This document shows positions 52,008 to 60,558 of a stretch of DNA of 64,000 nt, piece by piece. The number at the start of each line of letters is the position of its first letter. The first letter of the stretch is position 1. The stretch comes from an uncultured Aurantimonas sp. (GTDB lineage Bacteria; Pseudomonadota; Alphaproteobacteria; Rhizobiales; Rhizobiaceae). Under the pieces are notes generated by a model. It ran no database searches. It saw only the letters and a program-made list of their open reading frames with translations, and was not told the origin of the DNA. Position numbers and translations under genes: made by a program. Location: assembly GCA_947488615.1 (NCBI GenBank), contig CANKZU010000001.1:372001-436000 (forward strand), in the 5' to 3' direction.

Positions 52008-53099
52008 TCAGGTCGGTGCGCCCGTGCGGACATTCGTCGCTTTCCACGCCAGCCAGCCCGAGTAGAGAAAGAGCATAAGGCTGATCTGGAATTCCCGAAG
52101 TTCATCGACCTCGTGGACATGGATCAAGCGATCGCCCATCGTCAAATAAACGAACTGCGCAAGAACGAACACACACACCAAGACGGTAAGAACCGTAGAA
52201 TATCGACTTTCGTCTCCCCAATGGAGGATGAGCATAGCGAGCAGGACGAACAGACCGACGAAGAGGCCGATCTGTAGAGGCGCGATGTTCCACGACAGGT
52301 ATAAAAAGCCGCTGATTGGAATTCCGGCGAGAATGAAATCCCTCGGCGGAACATAGAATGATAGGTCATTCAAGCTATCGACGGATTTCTCCGGCCAGGC
52401 AAACGGAATAATGACGAAAGCGGCTATGGCCGATATGTAATAGGCAACTTCAAAGCGATTCGTGTAAAAATTATGGAGGTTAGTTTCAGACTGGATATTT
52501 CCGGAAAAGGTCTCGGGCGTTGCCCAATCGAAAATATGTTGCCCCCACGAAATTTCCTCCATGAAGATCAGGAACACCACGAAGCTCATCAGAACGACCA
52601 CCAGGGCGCCTGGGATGACACCGATGTCCCCGCGTTTTCGCGCGCCAAGGCGAACCGCACTGAGACCAAGCAGGATGACTGCTGCCGCTAACAGTGTTTC
52701 GGAGAGCAGCGCAAACGGCGAGCCTTCGGAGTTGACCATCATATTGAGGATCGCTGGCGCGAAGATAATGGATAGCGCCGACAAGCCCATGATGACCTGT
52801 GACAGAATGCTCACACCGACAACTACAGAACCCACCGTGGTGTCGTTCGCGGTAAATCGCAGGTCCGGGGCTGAAGGCTTGACGCCGTAAACCAGGAACC
52901 CGGCGCTGGAGGCACAGATCGCCGTTTTCATTAAACCCAGCATCGACAAGTCCGGCGCGCTTTTCTCAAGGAGATCGCGGCTGAGGGCTATTCGATCAAA
53001 AACGATGGCTATGGCTGCAAGCAATACCCCGACGGCGATGATACCGAGCCGCATGAAAACAGCCGTTCCCAATCCAGCATTCTCTTGATGTTTCGTCAT
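52008..53099 (-). CDS. Multi-pass membrane protein of unknown function
   Basis: A 363-residue protein with about ten hydrophobic segments (for example LGIIAVGVLLAAIAIVF and IGLFVGLFVLLAMLIL). A conserved-looking FMEEISWGQHIFDWATPE block lies between segments near residue 190, and an acidic VHEVDELREFQ block precedes the last one. I do not recognise a named family. Codon use is clearly more AT-rich than in neighbouring genes, which suggests transfer. A start at 53132 would add 11 residues. It stands alone between the TerB-like gene and lysK. Confidence 0.78.
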   Translation of the reverse strand: MTKHQENAGLGTAVFMRLGIIAVGVLLAAIAIVFDRIALSRDLLEKSAPDLSMLGLMKTAICASSAGFLVYGVKPSAPDLRFTANDTTVGSVVVGVSILSQVIMGLSALSIIFAPAILNMMVNSEGSPFALLSETLLAAAVILLGLSAVRLGARKRGDIGVIPGALVVVLMSFVVFLIFMEEISWGQHIFDWATPETFSGNIQSETNLHNFYTNRFEVAYYISAIAAFVIIPFAWPEKSVDSLNDLSFYVPPRDFILAGIPISGFLYLSWNIAPLQIGLFVGLFVLLAMLILHWGDESRYSTVLTVLVCVFVLAQFVYLTMGDRLIHVHEVDELREFQISLMLFLYSGWLAWKATNVRTGAPT

Positions 53100-53435
53100 C
53101 ACTTGATCTCTGAGAGTATGAATGGATGGCATCGCCCACCAGAGAATGCGGCTGCAGGCCAGCTAAACAGCTTAATTTTGGAGGGCTTAAAAAATAATCA
53201 CCATCGCGGTGAAGCCGCCGACCTTCTGGTAGTACGCCGCAATTTATCGCTCTTCCGGTTGCAAGACGCCTGACCGGCCAGGATCAATTCGATCCGTATC
53301 CGGTCCTTCCGACGCGATTTATTGACGGCCCCCCTGCTTCTTTCTAGACCGGGCGCGATCTTCCCGGCCCGCGATCCTCCTCCTGACGATGAGGAGTGGG
53401 GCGCAGCGGAAAAGCCAACCATGCAAGGACGCCCC
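53100..53435. other. Intergenic before lysK, no further gene seen
   Basis: Divergent promoter region of the membrane protein gene and lysK. The left part is AT-rich like the membrane protein gene. An in-frame opening of lysK runs back to 53322, but the extra residues do not look like the family. No RNA gene or riboswitch is recognised. Confidence 0.4.
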
Positions 53436-55100
53436 ATGCAGACCCCGGAGACGGACACGGTCGCCGAACGACCGTTGCGCGAGGAAGCTCTGGCCTCCAA
53501 CGCCTGGCCCTTCGAGGAGGCGCGCAAGCTCCTCAAGCGCTTCGAGACCAGCGGCATGCCGGCGACGGTGCTGTTCGAGACCGGCTATGGTCCGTCCGGC
53601 CTTCCGCATATCGGAACCTTCGGCGAGGTCGCCCGCACCTCGATGGTGCGCCACGCCTTTCGCGTCCTGACCGACGACGCGGTGCCGACGCGCCTCCTGT
53701 GCTTCTCCGACGACATGGATGGCCTGCGCAAGGTGCCGGACAACGTGCCGAACCGGGAGATGATGCTCACCCATCTCGGCAAGCCGCTGTCGCGGGTTCC
53801 GGACCCATTTTCCAATGAGCATCCATCGTTCGGGGCGGCCAACAACGCTCGTCTGATGGCGTTTCTCGACCGCTTCGGCTTCGACTACGAATTCGCCTCG
53901 GCGACCGATTACTATGCCTCCGGGCGCTTCGACGCGACGCTGATGAAGATGCTCGCCGCCTATGACGAAGTGATGGAGATCATCCTGCCGACGCTCGGCC
54001 CCGACCGTCGCGCCACCTATTCGCCCTTCCTGCCGGTCCATCCAAAGACGGGCATCGTCCTCCAGGTACCGATGGTCGATCGTGATGCCGAGGCCGGCAC
54101 CATCGCCTATCTCGATCCCGACAGCGGCGAGCGGATCGAGACGCCGGTGACCGGCGGCGCGGTCAAGTGCCAATGGAAGGCGGACTGGGCGCTACGCTGG
54201 GCGGCGCTCGGCGTCGACTACGAAATGGCGGGCAAGGACCTCATCGATTCCGTCACCCTGTCGTCGAAGATCTGCCGGGCGCTCGGCGCGACGCCGCCGG
54301 AGGGCTTCAACTACGAGCTGTTCCTCGATGAGAAGGGTCAGAAGATCTCCAAGTCGAAGGGCAATGGCCTGACCATCGACGAATGGCTCGCCTATGCCTC
54401 GCCGGAGAGCCTCGCCTTCTACATGTTCCAGAAGCCGAGGGCGGCCAAGCGGCTGTTCTTCGACGTCATCCCGAAGGCGGTCGACGACTACTACCAGTTC
54501 GTCGCGGCCTATCAGCGCCAGGAGCCGCGCCAGCGGCTGCAGAACCCGGTCTGGCATGTCCATGACGGCCACCCGCCGAAAAAGGCCGTCGCGGTGCCCT
54601 TCGCGATGCTGCTCAATCTGGTCTCGGCCTCCAACGCGTCGAACACGGCAACGCTATGGGGCTTCATCACCCGCTACGCGCCGGGCGTCACCGCCGAGAC
54701 CGATCCGGACCTCGACCGGCTCGTCACCTATGCGCTGCGCTATTTCGAGGATTTCGTCAGGCCGTCGAAGACGTTCCGCGCGCCCGACGAGGTCGAACGC
54801 GAGGCGCTGGAGGCGCTCGACGCCAAGCTCGCGTCGCTGCCAAGGGATGCTGACGGCGAAGCGATCCAGAACGCGCTGCTCGATGTCGCGCGGCCGATCG
54901 AGCGCTATCAGGACCACAAGAAGACCGGGCCGCAGGGTGGCCCCGGCGTCTCGGTCGAATGGTTCCAGGCGCTCTACCAGATCCTGATCGGTCAGGAGCG
55001 CGGACCGCGCTTCGGCTCCTTCGCTGCACTGTATGGCCTCGACGAGACCCGGGCACTGATCCGCGATGCCCTGGAGGGGCGGCTGATCGCGGAGGGCTGA
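53436..55100 (+). CDS. lysK: Lysyl-tRNA synthetase, class I
   Basis: A 554-residue class I LysRS, the archaeal-type enzyme used by many alphaproteobacteria, charging tRNA-Lys. The HIGH-equivalent is [11 protein letters not shown] near residue 52, and the KMSKS-equivalent is KISKSKG near 305; a C-terminal helical domain completes it. ATG 53436 has AAGGAC upstream, ATG 53421 is an alternative. Its last 53 codons and stop are part of an 816-bp repeat whose second copy lies at 59662. Confidence 0.95.
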   Translation: MQTPETDTVAERPLREEALASNAWPFEEARKLLKRFETSGMPATVLFETGYGPSGLPHIGTFGEVARTSMVRHAFRVLTDDAVPTRLLCFSDDMDGLRKVPDNVPNREMMLTHLGKPLSRVPDPFSNEHPSFGAANNARLMAFLDRFGFDYEFASATDYYASGRFDATLMKMLAAYDEVMEIILPTLGPDRRATYSPFLPVHPKTGIVLQVPMVDRDAEAGTIAYLDPDSGERIETPVTGGAVKCQWKADWALRWAALGVDYEMAGKDLIDSVTLSSKICRALGATPPEGFNYELFLDEKGQKISKSKGNGLTIDEWLAYASPESLAFYMFQKPRAAKRLFFDVIPKAVDDYYQFVAAYQRQEPRQRLQNPVWHVHDGHPPKKAVAVPFAMLLNLVSASNASNTATLWGFITRYAPGVTAETDPDLDRLVTYALRYFEDFVRPSKTFRAPDEVEREALEALDAKLASLPRDADGEAIQNALLDVARPIERYQDHKKTGPQGGPGVSVEWFQALYQILIGQERGPRFGSFAALYGLDETRALIRDALEGRLIAEG

Positions 55101-55175
55101 CGCTCCACGAAGGCGCAGCGTCGGTCGGTCCGGCGGTGGCATCGCGGCTCCCGACGGTCTCATTATCCGGCTAAT

Positions 55176-55640
55176 TTAAGGCGAATCGGCAGCCTTGGCG
55201 CGCATGACCCGCTCGAACGCCGCCAGCGTCTCCTCGCTGACGTGATGCTCGATGCCCTCGGCATCGCGCTGAGCGGTCTCATTGCTGATGCCGATCGCGC
55301 AAAGGAAGCTGACGACGAGTTCGTGCCGGCGCCGCGAGCGGATCGCCATTTTTCGGCCGGCCTCGGTCAGAAACACCGCACGGTACGGCTGGCTCGAAAC
55401 CAGCCCCTCCCGCTGCAATCGTGCGATGGTCTTGACCACGGTTGTATTGGCGACGCCCAGCCGCCGGGCGATGTCGACCGCGCGGGCCTCGCCGGTGCTG
55501 TCGATCAGGTCGGCGATCAGCTCGACGTAATCTTCCGCCACCTCCTGCTGATGGACTTCCCGCACCCGCTGGAAATTGGCCGCCTGCTGTTCCGCGTCGG
55601 GCAAGGCGGGAATGTCGCTCGTTTGAATCTTCGTCATCAT
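55176..55640 (-). CDS. mntR: Manganese-responsive regulator MntR, copy 1
   Basis: A 154-residue DtxR-family repressor, close to E. coli MntR in length and pattern. The winged helix lies at about residues 35-100 (VDIARRLGVANTTVVKTIARLQREGLV), and the Mn-binding and dimer part includes DAEGIEHHVSEETLAAF with its paired histidines. With Mn(II) it represses uptake genes. ATG 55640 has AAGG at six bases; the frame opens further without support. Divergent from mntA, sharing the operator at 55729. An identical copy lies at 59899. Confidence 0.95.
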   Translation of the reverse strand: MMTKIQTSDIPALPDAEQQAANFQRVREVHQQEVAEDYVELIADLIDSTGEARAVDIARRLGVANTTVVKTIARLQREGLVSSQPYRAVFLTEAGRKMAIRSRRRHELVVSFLCAIGISNETAQRDAEGIEHHVSEETLAAFERVMRAKAADSP

Positions 55641-55728
55641 CCTCATCCTTAGCCAATCGGTTGTGCATCGCCAACCGCGAAATCCGGGCGCGGAACCCGG
55701 TTGACTCCGCTCCGTCATTCAGTGCAAT

Positions 55729-55744
55729 TGTAGCAATGGCTACA
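55729..55744. promoter_or_regulatory. MntR-type operator between mntR copy 1 and mntA
   Basis: The palindrome TGTAGC-AATG-GCTACA, in which AGCAATGGCT matches the AGCAAAGGCT core of the E. coli MntR box except at one spacer base. It lies 89 bases from the mntR start and 77 bases from mntA, so one site can serve both. A further half-site TATAGCC follows at 55748-55754. Confidence 0.75.
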
Positions 55745-55820
55745 TTTTATAGCCAACGACAAACATAGTCGCCTATCCCTTTTTGTTTGGGATGGCCGAT
55801 TGATCGAGAGGGAGTTCCAC

Positions 55821-56735
55821 ATGAGACGAACCGCACTCCGGTTCTTCACGACGACAGCGATAGCCTCGCTGCTCGCCTTAGGTAGCGGCGCTCACGCGGC
55901 GGAGGACGATCCGTTCAAGGTGGTCACGACGTTCACGGTGTTGGCCGACATGGCGCGGAACGTCGCCGGGGACGCCGCACAGGTCGTATCTATCACCAAG
56001 CCCGGGGCGGAAATCCACGGCTATCAACCCACCCCACAAGATATCGTTCGGGCGAGCGACGCGGACCTCATCCTGTGGAACGGAATGAATCTTGAACTTT
56101 GGTTCGAGCAGTTTCTGGACAATCTCGGTGACATTCCGTCGGTAACGCTGACCGATGGGATCGAGCCGATCTCGATTGCCTCCGGGTCATATGAGGGCCA
56201 GGCCAATCCCCACGCCTGGATGGGGCTCGATAACGCCCTGATTTATGTCGACAACATCGCGAAAGCCTTTGCGGAGCATGATAAGGAAGGTGCTGAGACC
56301 TACATGGCCAACGCCGAGGCCTATAAGGCAAAGATCCGTGATACGATCGGGCCGCTCCGCGAGCAGATTACGCAGATTCCGGAAGAGGATCGTTGGCTCG
56401 TCACGTGTGAAGGGGCATTCAGCTATCTCGCTCGCGATTTTGGCATGAAGGAGCTCTACCTCTGGCCGATGAACGCCGACCAGGTCGGCACACCGCAGCA
56501 GGTACGCGGCGTCATCGACGGCGTGAGGAACAACGATATTCCGGTCGTGTTCTGCGAAAGCACGGTGAACACGTCGCCCGCCGAGCAGGTCGCCCGTGAG
56601 ACAGGGGCCTCCTACGGCGGCGTCCTGTACGTGGACAGCCTCAGCGAGCTGGACGGCCCTGTCCCAACCTATCTCGATCTGCTCCGCGTTACCGCGCAGA
56701 CAGTGGTTGACGGTTTAACGGCGCACACGAACTGA
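55821..56735 (+). CDS. mntA: Manganese ABC transporter, periplasmic binding protein
   Basis: A 304-residue cluster A-I/TroA-type metal-binding protein. Signal peptide to about residue 27 (ALGSGAHAAED). The four metal ligands typical of Mn/Fe members are visible: His in EIHGYQPTPQD, His in NPHAWMGL, Glu in VTCEGAFSYL and Asp in LYVDSLSE. There is no histidine-rich loop as in ZnuA, which favours Mn(II). SitA is the alternative name. ATG 55821 has AGGGAG upstream. Confidence 0.93.
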   Translation: MRRTALRFFTTTAIASLLALGSGAHAAEDDPFKVVTTFTVLADMARNVAGDAAQVVSITKPGAEIHGYQPTPQDIVRASDADLILWNGMNLELWFEQFLDNLGDIPSVTLTDGIEPISIASGSYEGQANPHAWMGLDNALIYVDNIAKAFAEHDKEGAETYMANAEAYKAKIRDTIGPLREQITQIPEEDRWLVTCEGAFSYLARDFGMKELYLWPMNADQVGTPQQVRGVIDGVRNNDIPVVFCESTVNTSPAEQVARETGASYGGVLYVDSLSELDGPVPTYLDLLRVTAQTVVDGLTAHTN

Positions 56736-56754
56736 GCCTGGCTGAACGAGAAAA

Positions 56755-56783
56755 CGCCGGGCGATCGCGCGCTTCGCCCGGCG
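56755..56783 (+). other. Hairpin between mntA and mntB
   Basis: Arms CGCCGGGCG (56755-56763) and CGCCCGGCG (56775-56783) around an 11-base loop, without a T-tract. It begins 20 bases after the mntA stop. Such hairpins often protect the 3' end of the binding-protein message, so that more binding protein than transporter is made. Confidence 0.6.
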
Positions 56784-56820
56784 ACCCACGCTCCGGACCA
56801 GTGACGAAAAGGAAACTTCG

Positions 56821-57789
56821 ATGCTCTTTCGATCCCCCGAACCACCTCACACTCTCGCGGCCGGGGGGCCGGCGGGCGGCATTCTTGCCCGCGACGTTAC
56901 GGTGACCTACCGCAACGGGCTCACAGCTCTCCACGACGCGAGCTTCGAGATTCCCCGCGGAACGATCACCGCCTTGGTCGGAGTGAACGGAGCGGGAAAA
57001 TCCACACTGTTCAAGGCCATCATGGGTTTCGTTCCCGCCGCGCGAGGCGAGATCCGGCTGCTGGGAAAAACGGTGAAGGAAGCGCTGCGCGAGAACCTCG
57101 TTGCCTACGTCCCGCAGTCTGAAGAGGTCGACTGGGCTTTTCCAGTACTGGTCGAGGATGTGGTGATGATGGGTCGGTATGGGCACATGGGTTTTCTGCG
57201 GCATCCGGGGCGCGCAGATCACGCAGCCGTCGAGGAGGCATTGCGGCGCGTCAACATGCGAGATTTCCGGCACCGCCAGATCGGGGAACTGTCGGGCGGC
57301 CAACGCAAGCGCGTGTTCCTCGCACGATCGCTGGCACAGGACGGCCAGGTCATCCTCCTGGACGAACCCTTCACCGGGGTCGACGTCAAAACCGAGGAGC
57401 AGATCGTCGCTCTGCTGCGCGAGTTGAGGGAAGAAGGCCGAGTCATGCTGGTCTCGACTCACAATCTTGGCTCGGTCCCGGAGTTTTGCGATCGCACCGT
57501 ACTGATCAAAGGCACGGTGTTGGCCTACGGGCCCACCGAGGTGACGTTCACTCGCGAAAACCTCGAACGTGCCTTCGGGGGCGTGTTGCGGCACTTTACC
57601 TTGCGGGGTAACGCGCTGCACGAGGATGATGATCCGCGCGAGGTCAGGATAATCACGGATGACGAGCGTCCATTCGTGCATTACGGCGATCCGAGGCAGG
57701 TCGCGAACCGCCCCGCCATTGGTGAGACTGGACCCGTTCCGCCCTCAGCACGGAACGGCCTCGCGGAGAACGGAGGCGGGGGGGCATGA
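56821..57789 (+). CDS. mntB: Manganese ABC transporter, ATP-binding protein
   Basis: A 322-residue ABC ATPase. Walker A is GVNGAGKST near residue 57, the signature is [17 protein letters not shown], Walker B is [12 protein letters not shown] and the switch histidine is in VSTHNLG. It is longer than usual (about 250-300) because of a C-terminal tail rich in proline and arginine. AAAGGAAAC precedes the ATG. Its stop overlaps mntC by four bases. Confidence 0.95.
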   Translation: MLFRSPEPPHTLAAGGPAGGILARDVTVTYRNGLTALHDASFEIPRGTITALVGVNGAGKSTLFKAIMGFVPAARGEIRLLGKTVKEALRENLVAYVPQSEEVDWAFPVLVEDVVMMGRYGHMGFLRHPGRADHAAVEEALRRVNMRDFRHRQIGELSGGQRKRVFLARSLAQDGQVILLDEPFTGVDVKTEEQIVALLRELREEGRVMLVSTHNLGSVPEFCDRTVLIKGTVLAYGPTEVTFTRENLERAFGGVLRHFTLRGNALHEDDDPREVRIITDDERPFVHYGDPRQVANRPAIGETGPVPPSARNGLAENGGGGA

Positions 57790-58679
57790 TCGCCGTGCTT
57801 CTGGAGCCATTCAGCTATAGCTACATGTTCAACGCCATGTGGGTTTCGGCCCTGGTGGGCGGCGTCTGCGCCTTTCTGTCGGCTTATCTGATGCTCAAGG
57901 GTTGGTCGCTGATCGGAGACGCCCTCTCCCATTCGGTGGTTCCTGGAGTAGCGGGCGCCTACCTGCTCGGCCTGCCATTCGCGCTCGGCGCGTTCGTAGC
58001 AGGCGGGCTTGCGGCGGGTGCAATGCTGTTCCTGTCCGAGCGATCGGGACTCAAGATTGACGTCATCATCGGAATTATCTTCACGTCGTTCTTCGGCCTC
58101 GGCCTCTTCATGGTCTCGCTCTCGCCGATGTCGGTCAGCATCCAGACGATCATCATGGGCAACATTCTGGCAATCACACCAGGCGACACGCTGCAACTGG
58201 CGATCATCGGCTTCGTCTCGCTGGCGGTGCTGCTCGCCAAGTGGAAGGACCTGATGGTGGTCTTCTTCGACGAGAACCATGCCCGCACGATCGGCCTTCG
58301 CCCCGATCTGCTGCGAGCGGTGTTCTTCGTGCTTCTGTCGGCCGCGATCGTGGCGGCGATGGTGACTGTCGGCGCGTTTCTCGTCATCGCCATGGTGGTG
58401 ACGCCGGGAGCCACCGCCTATTTACTATCCGACCGCTTCCCGCGGCTGATCGCGCTGTCGGTGGCGATCGGAACCCTGACCAGCTTCTTTGGCGCTTATG
58501 CGAGCTATTTCCTCGACGGTGCCACGGGCGGCATCATCGTCACGCTCCAGACGCTGATCTTCCTTGTCGCCTTCGTCTTCGCGCCAAAGCACGGCCTGCT
58601 GGCGGCGCGCCGCAAGGCGGCGAAGGCGCTGGCGCGTGCGCCTGCCGCGCCGATAGCGGCCAACGAGGTCCGCCCATGA
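57786..58679 (+). CDS. mntC: Manganese ABC transporter permease 1
   Basis: A 297-residue inner-membrane permease of the ABC-3 family with about eight segments. Family marks are [30 protein letters not shown] near residue 35 and [18 protein letters not shown] near 205. ATGA overlaps at both ends tie it to mntB and mntD. It pairs with MntD to form the channel. Confidence 0.95.
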   Translation: MIAVLLEPFSYSYMFNAMWVSALVGGVCAFLSAYLMLKGWSLIGDALSHSVVPGVAGAYLLGLPFALGAFVAGGLAAGAMLFLSERSGLKIDVIIGIIFTSFFGLGLFMVSLSPMSVSIQTIIMGNILAITPGDTLQLAIIGFVSLAVLLAKWKDLMVVFFDENHARTIGLRPDLLRAVFFVLLSAAIVAAMVTVGAFLVIAMVVTPGATAYLLSDRFPRLIALSVAIGTLTSFFGAYASYFLDGATGGIIVTLQTLIFLVAFVFAPKHGLLAARRKAAKALARAPAAPIAANEVRP

Positions 58680-59524
58680 TCGACGCCCTGCTGCAACCCT
58701 TCCAGTTCCCGTTCATGCAGAACGCGTTTTGGATCGCCCTGCTGGTCGCTCCGCCGACGGCGCTTCTGTCCTGCTTTCTGGTGCTCAAGGGCTGGGCGCT
58801 GATGGGTGATGCGGTCAGCCATGCCGTTCTGCCCGGCGTTGTGCTCGCCTGGATGACGGGTCTGCCGTTGATCGTCGGCGCATTCGGAGCCGGTATGACA
58901 TGCGCGCTTCTAACCGGATATCTTGCCCACAACAGCCGGGTCAAACAGGACACCGTCATGGGCGTCGTATTCTCGGGCATGTTCGGGATCGGGATCATCA
59001 TGTACACGTCGATCACCACAAACGAGCATCTCGACCACGTCCTGTTCGGAAACATGCTGGGCGTGGGGCAGCAGGATCTTTGGACGGCGGGACTGATCTC
59101 GCTGGCGGTCTGCGCGTTTCTCGCCCTGAAGTGGAAGGACCTTCTGCTGCACGCCTTCGACCCGGCGCAAGCGCGGGCCAGTGGCCTGCGAACCGGCGTG
59201 CTCCATTACGGCCTGTTGTCGGTGCTCTCGCTCGCCATCGTCGCCACGCTATCCGCCACCGGGCTGATTCTCGCCGTAGCGCTGCTGATAACGCCGGGAG
59301 CCATTGCGTTCCTGGTGGTCCGCAGCTTTGGGAGGATGCTGGTTGTCTCGGTCGCCGTGTGCTTGGTGGGCATGCTGGCTGGAACTTACGCGAGCTTCTT
59401 TCTGGACAGCGCTCCCGCCGCCACCATCGTCCTGATCTTGACGGCGATCTTTATCATGGCGTTCCTGCGGCGCTTGCAGGTTACCCGCGCCACTTCACGA
59501 AAGATCATGAAGGCAACCGCCTGA
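58676..59524 (+). CDS. mntD: Manganese ABC transporter permease 2
   Basis: A 282-residue ABC-3 family permease, a paralogue of MntC (FLVLKGWALMGDAVSHAVLPGVVLAWMTG; LLITPGAIAFLVVRSFGRML). Two different permease genes make this the SitABCD/MntABCD layout. The start overlaps the mntC stop (ATGA). The stop codon lies in the loop of a hairpin. Confidence 0.95.
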   Translation: MIDALLQPFQFPFMQNAFWIALLVAPPTALLSCFLVLKGWALMGDAVSHAVLPGVVLAWMTGLPLIVGAFGAGMTCALLTGYLAHNSRVKQDTVMGVVFSGMFGIGIIMYTSITTNEHLDHVLFGNMLGVGQQDLWTAGLISLAVCAFLALKWKDLLLHAFDPAQARASGLRTGVLHYGLLSVLSLAIVATLSATGLILAVALLITPGAIAFLVVRSFGRMLVVSVAVCLVGMLAGTYASFFLDSAPAATIVLILTAIFIMAFLRRLQVTRATSRKIMKATA

Positions 59525-59539
59525 GGAGGTTGCCTTCAT
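59507..59539 (+). terminator. Hairpin spanning the mntD stop codon
   Basis: Exact 12-bp arms ATGAAGGCAACC (59507-59518) and its complement (59528-59539) with a 9-base loop that contains the TGA stop. No T-tract follows. It probably ends or protects the operon transcript. Confidence 0.6.
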
Positions 59540-59661
59540 GTCGGAGGACCCGCATCTGCCCTGTTTCGGAAACGGACTCGCTTTCTCTGCCCCTGCACGC
59601 TCGAAGGGACAGCTCGCCAGGGCTCACAAAGCGTGACCCGGACCCTTGGTAATCCGTCAGA

Positions 59662-59823
59662 GGCCCCGGCGTCTCGGTCGAATGGTTCCAGGCGCTCTAC
59701 CAGATCCTGATCGGTCAGGAGCGCGGACCGCGCTTCGGCTCCTTCGCTGCACTGTATGGCCTCGACGAGACCCGGGCACTGATCCGCGATGCCCTGGAGG
59801 GGCGGCTGATCGCGGAGGGCTGA
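59662..59823 (+). pseudogene. lysK: lysK 3' fragment in the second repeat copy
   Basis: The last 53 codons and stop of lysK, identical to 54939-55100, with no start, promoter or upstream domains. It would not make a working product. It is useful as the mark of where the duplicated segment was broken. Confidence 0.95.
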
Positions 59824-59898
59824 CGCTCCACGAAGGCGCAGCGTCGGTCGGTCCGGCGGTGGCATCGCGGCTCCCGACGGTCTCATTATCCGGCTAAT

Positions 59899-60363
59899 TT
59901 AAGGCGAATCGGCAGCCTTGGCGCGCATGACCCGCTCGAACGCCGCCAGCGTCTCCTCGCTGACGTGATGCTCGATGCCCTCGGCATCGCGCTGAGCGGT
60001 CTCATTGCTGATGCCGATCGCGCAAAGGAAGCTGACGACGAGTTCGTGCCGGCGCCGCGAGCGGATCGCCATTTTTCGGCCGGCCTCGGTCAGAAACACC
60101 GCACGGTACGGCTGGCTCGAAACCAGCCCCTCCCGCTGCAATCGTGCGATGGTCTTGACCACGGTTGTATTGGCGACGCCCAGCCGCCGGGCGATGTCGA
60201 CCGCGCGGGCCTCGCCGGTGCTGTCGATCAGGTCGGCGATCAGCTCGACGTAATCTTCCGCCACCTCCTGCTGATGGACTTCCCGCACCCGCTGGAAATT
60301 GGCCGCCTGCTGTTCCGCGTCGGGCAAGGCGGGAATGTCGCTCGTTTGAATCTTCGTCATCAT
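59899..60363 (-). CDS. mntR: Manganese-responsive regulator MntR, copy 2
   Basis: Identical in sequence to the copy at 55176-55640, including the ribosome binding site and upstream operator, because it lies wholly inside the repeat. It is complete and should be expressed. Here the divergent partner is the multicopper oxidase gene rather than mntA. Two identical MntR genes 4.7 kb apart would double the dose of the regulator. Confidence 0.95.
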   Translation of the reverse strand: MMTKIQTSDIPALPDAEQQAANFQRVREVHQQEVAEDYVELIADLIDSTGEARAVDIARRLGVANTTVVKTIARLQREGLVSSQPYRAVFLTEAGRKMAIRSRRRHELVVSFLCAIGISNETAQRDAEGIEHHVSEETLAAFERVMRAKAADSP

Positions 60364-60451
60364 CCTCATCCTTAGCCAATCGGTTGTGCATCGCCAACCG
60401 CGAAATCCGGGCGCGGAACCCGGTTGACTCCGCTCCGTCATTCAGTGCAAT

Positions 60452-60467
60452 TGTAGCAATGGCTACA
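60452..60467. promoter_or_regulatory. MntR-type operator before the multicopper oxidase gene
   Basis: Same palindrome as at 55729-55744, carried by the repeat. It lies 91 bases before the multicopper oxidase ATG and so puts the oxidase-ZIP pair under possible MntR control. Sequence to the right differs from that of copy 1. Confidence 0.7.
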
Positions 60468-60558
60468 TTTTATAGCCTAGTAAATAATTAAGTCGCGCAT
60501 CGGGATCGCCATGGACAGATGGCTGGCTGCCTGGCGTCGACACAGGAGACGCAGGGCA

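Larger units (their letters stand above)
54939..55754. repeat. 816-bp direct repeat, copy 1 (lysK 3' end + mntR + operator)
   Basis: Bases 54939-55754 recur at 59662-60477, offset 4723, same orientation. Every translation checked across both copies and both strands is identical, so the copies appear perfect. The left edge lies inside lysK; the right edge is ten bases past the MntR-like palindrome. In this copy lysK and mntR are both complete and the flank on the right is mntA. Confidence 0.97.
59662..60477. repeat. 816-bp direct repeat, copy 2
   Basis: Second copy of 54939-55754. It starts abruptly, 138 bases after mntD, inside lysK coding sequence, and ends at TATAGCC, after which the flank changes from the mntA leader to the multicopper oxidase leader. 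The left junction, bases 59540-59661, is non-coding and not repeated in the window. Confidence 0.97.

Noticed and set aside
55762..55780. Second MntR-like site (AAACATAG followed by CTAT) just outside repeat copy 1
   Set aside because: The half-sites are spaced two bases too close for the known MntR box and the outer bases do not match.
54939..60477. Insertion sequence or transposon as the cause of the repeat
   Set aside because: No transposase, integrase, terminal inverted repeats or short target duplication is visible; the repeat consists of ordinary chromosomal genes, so homologous recombination or assembly is a better explanation.
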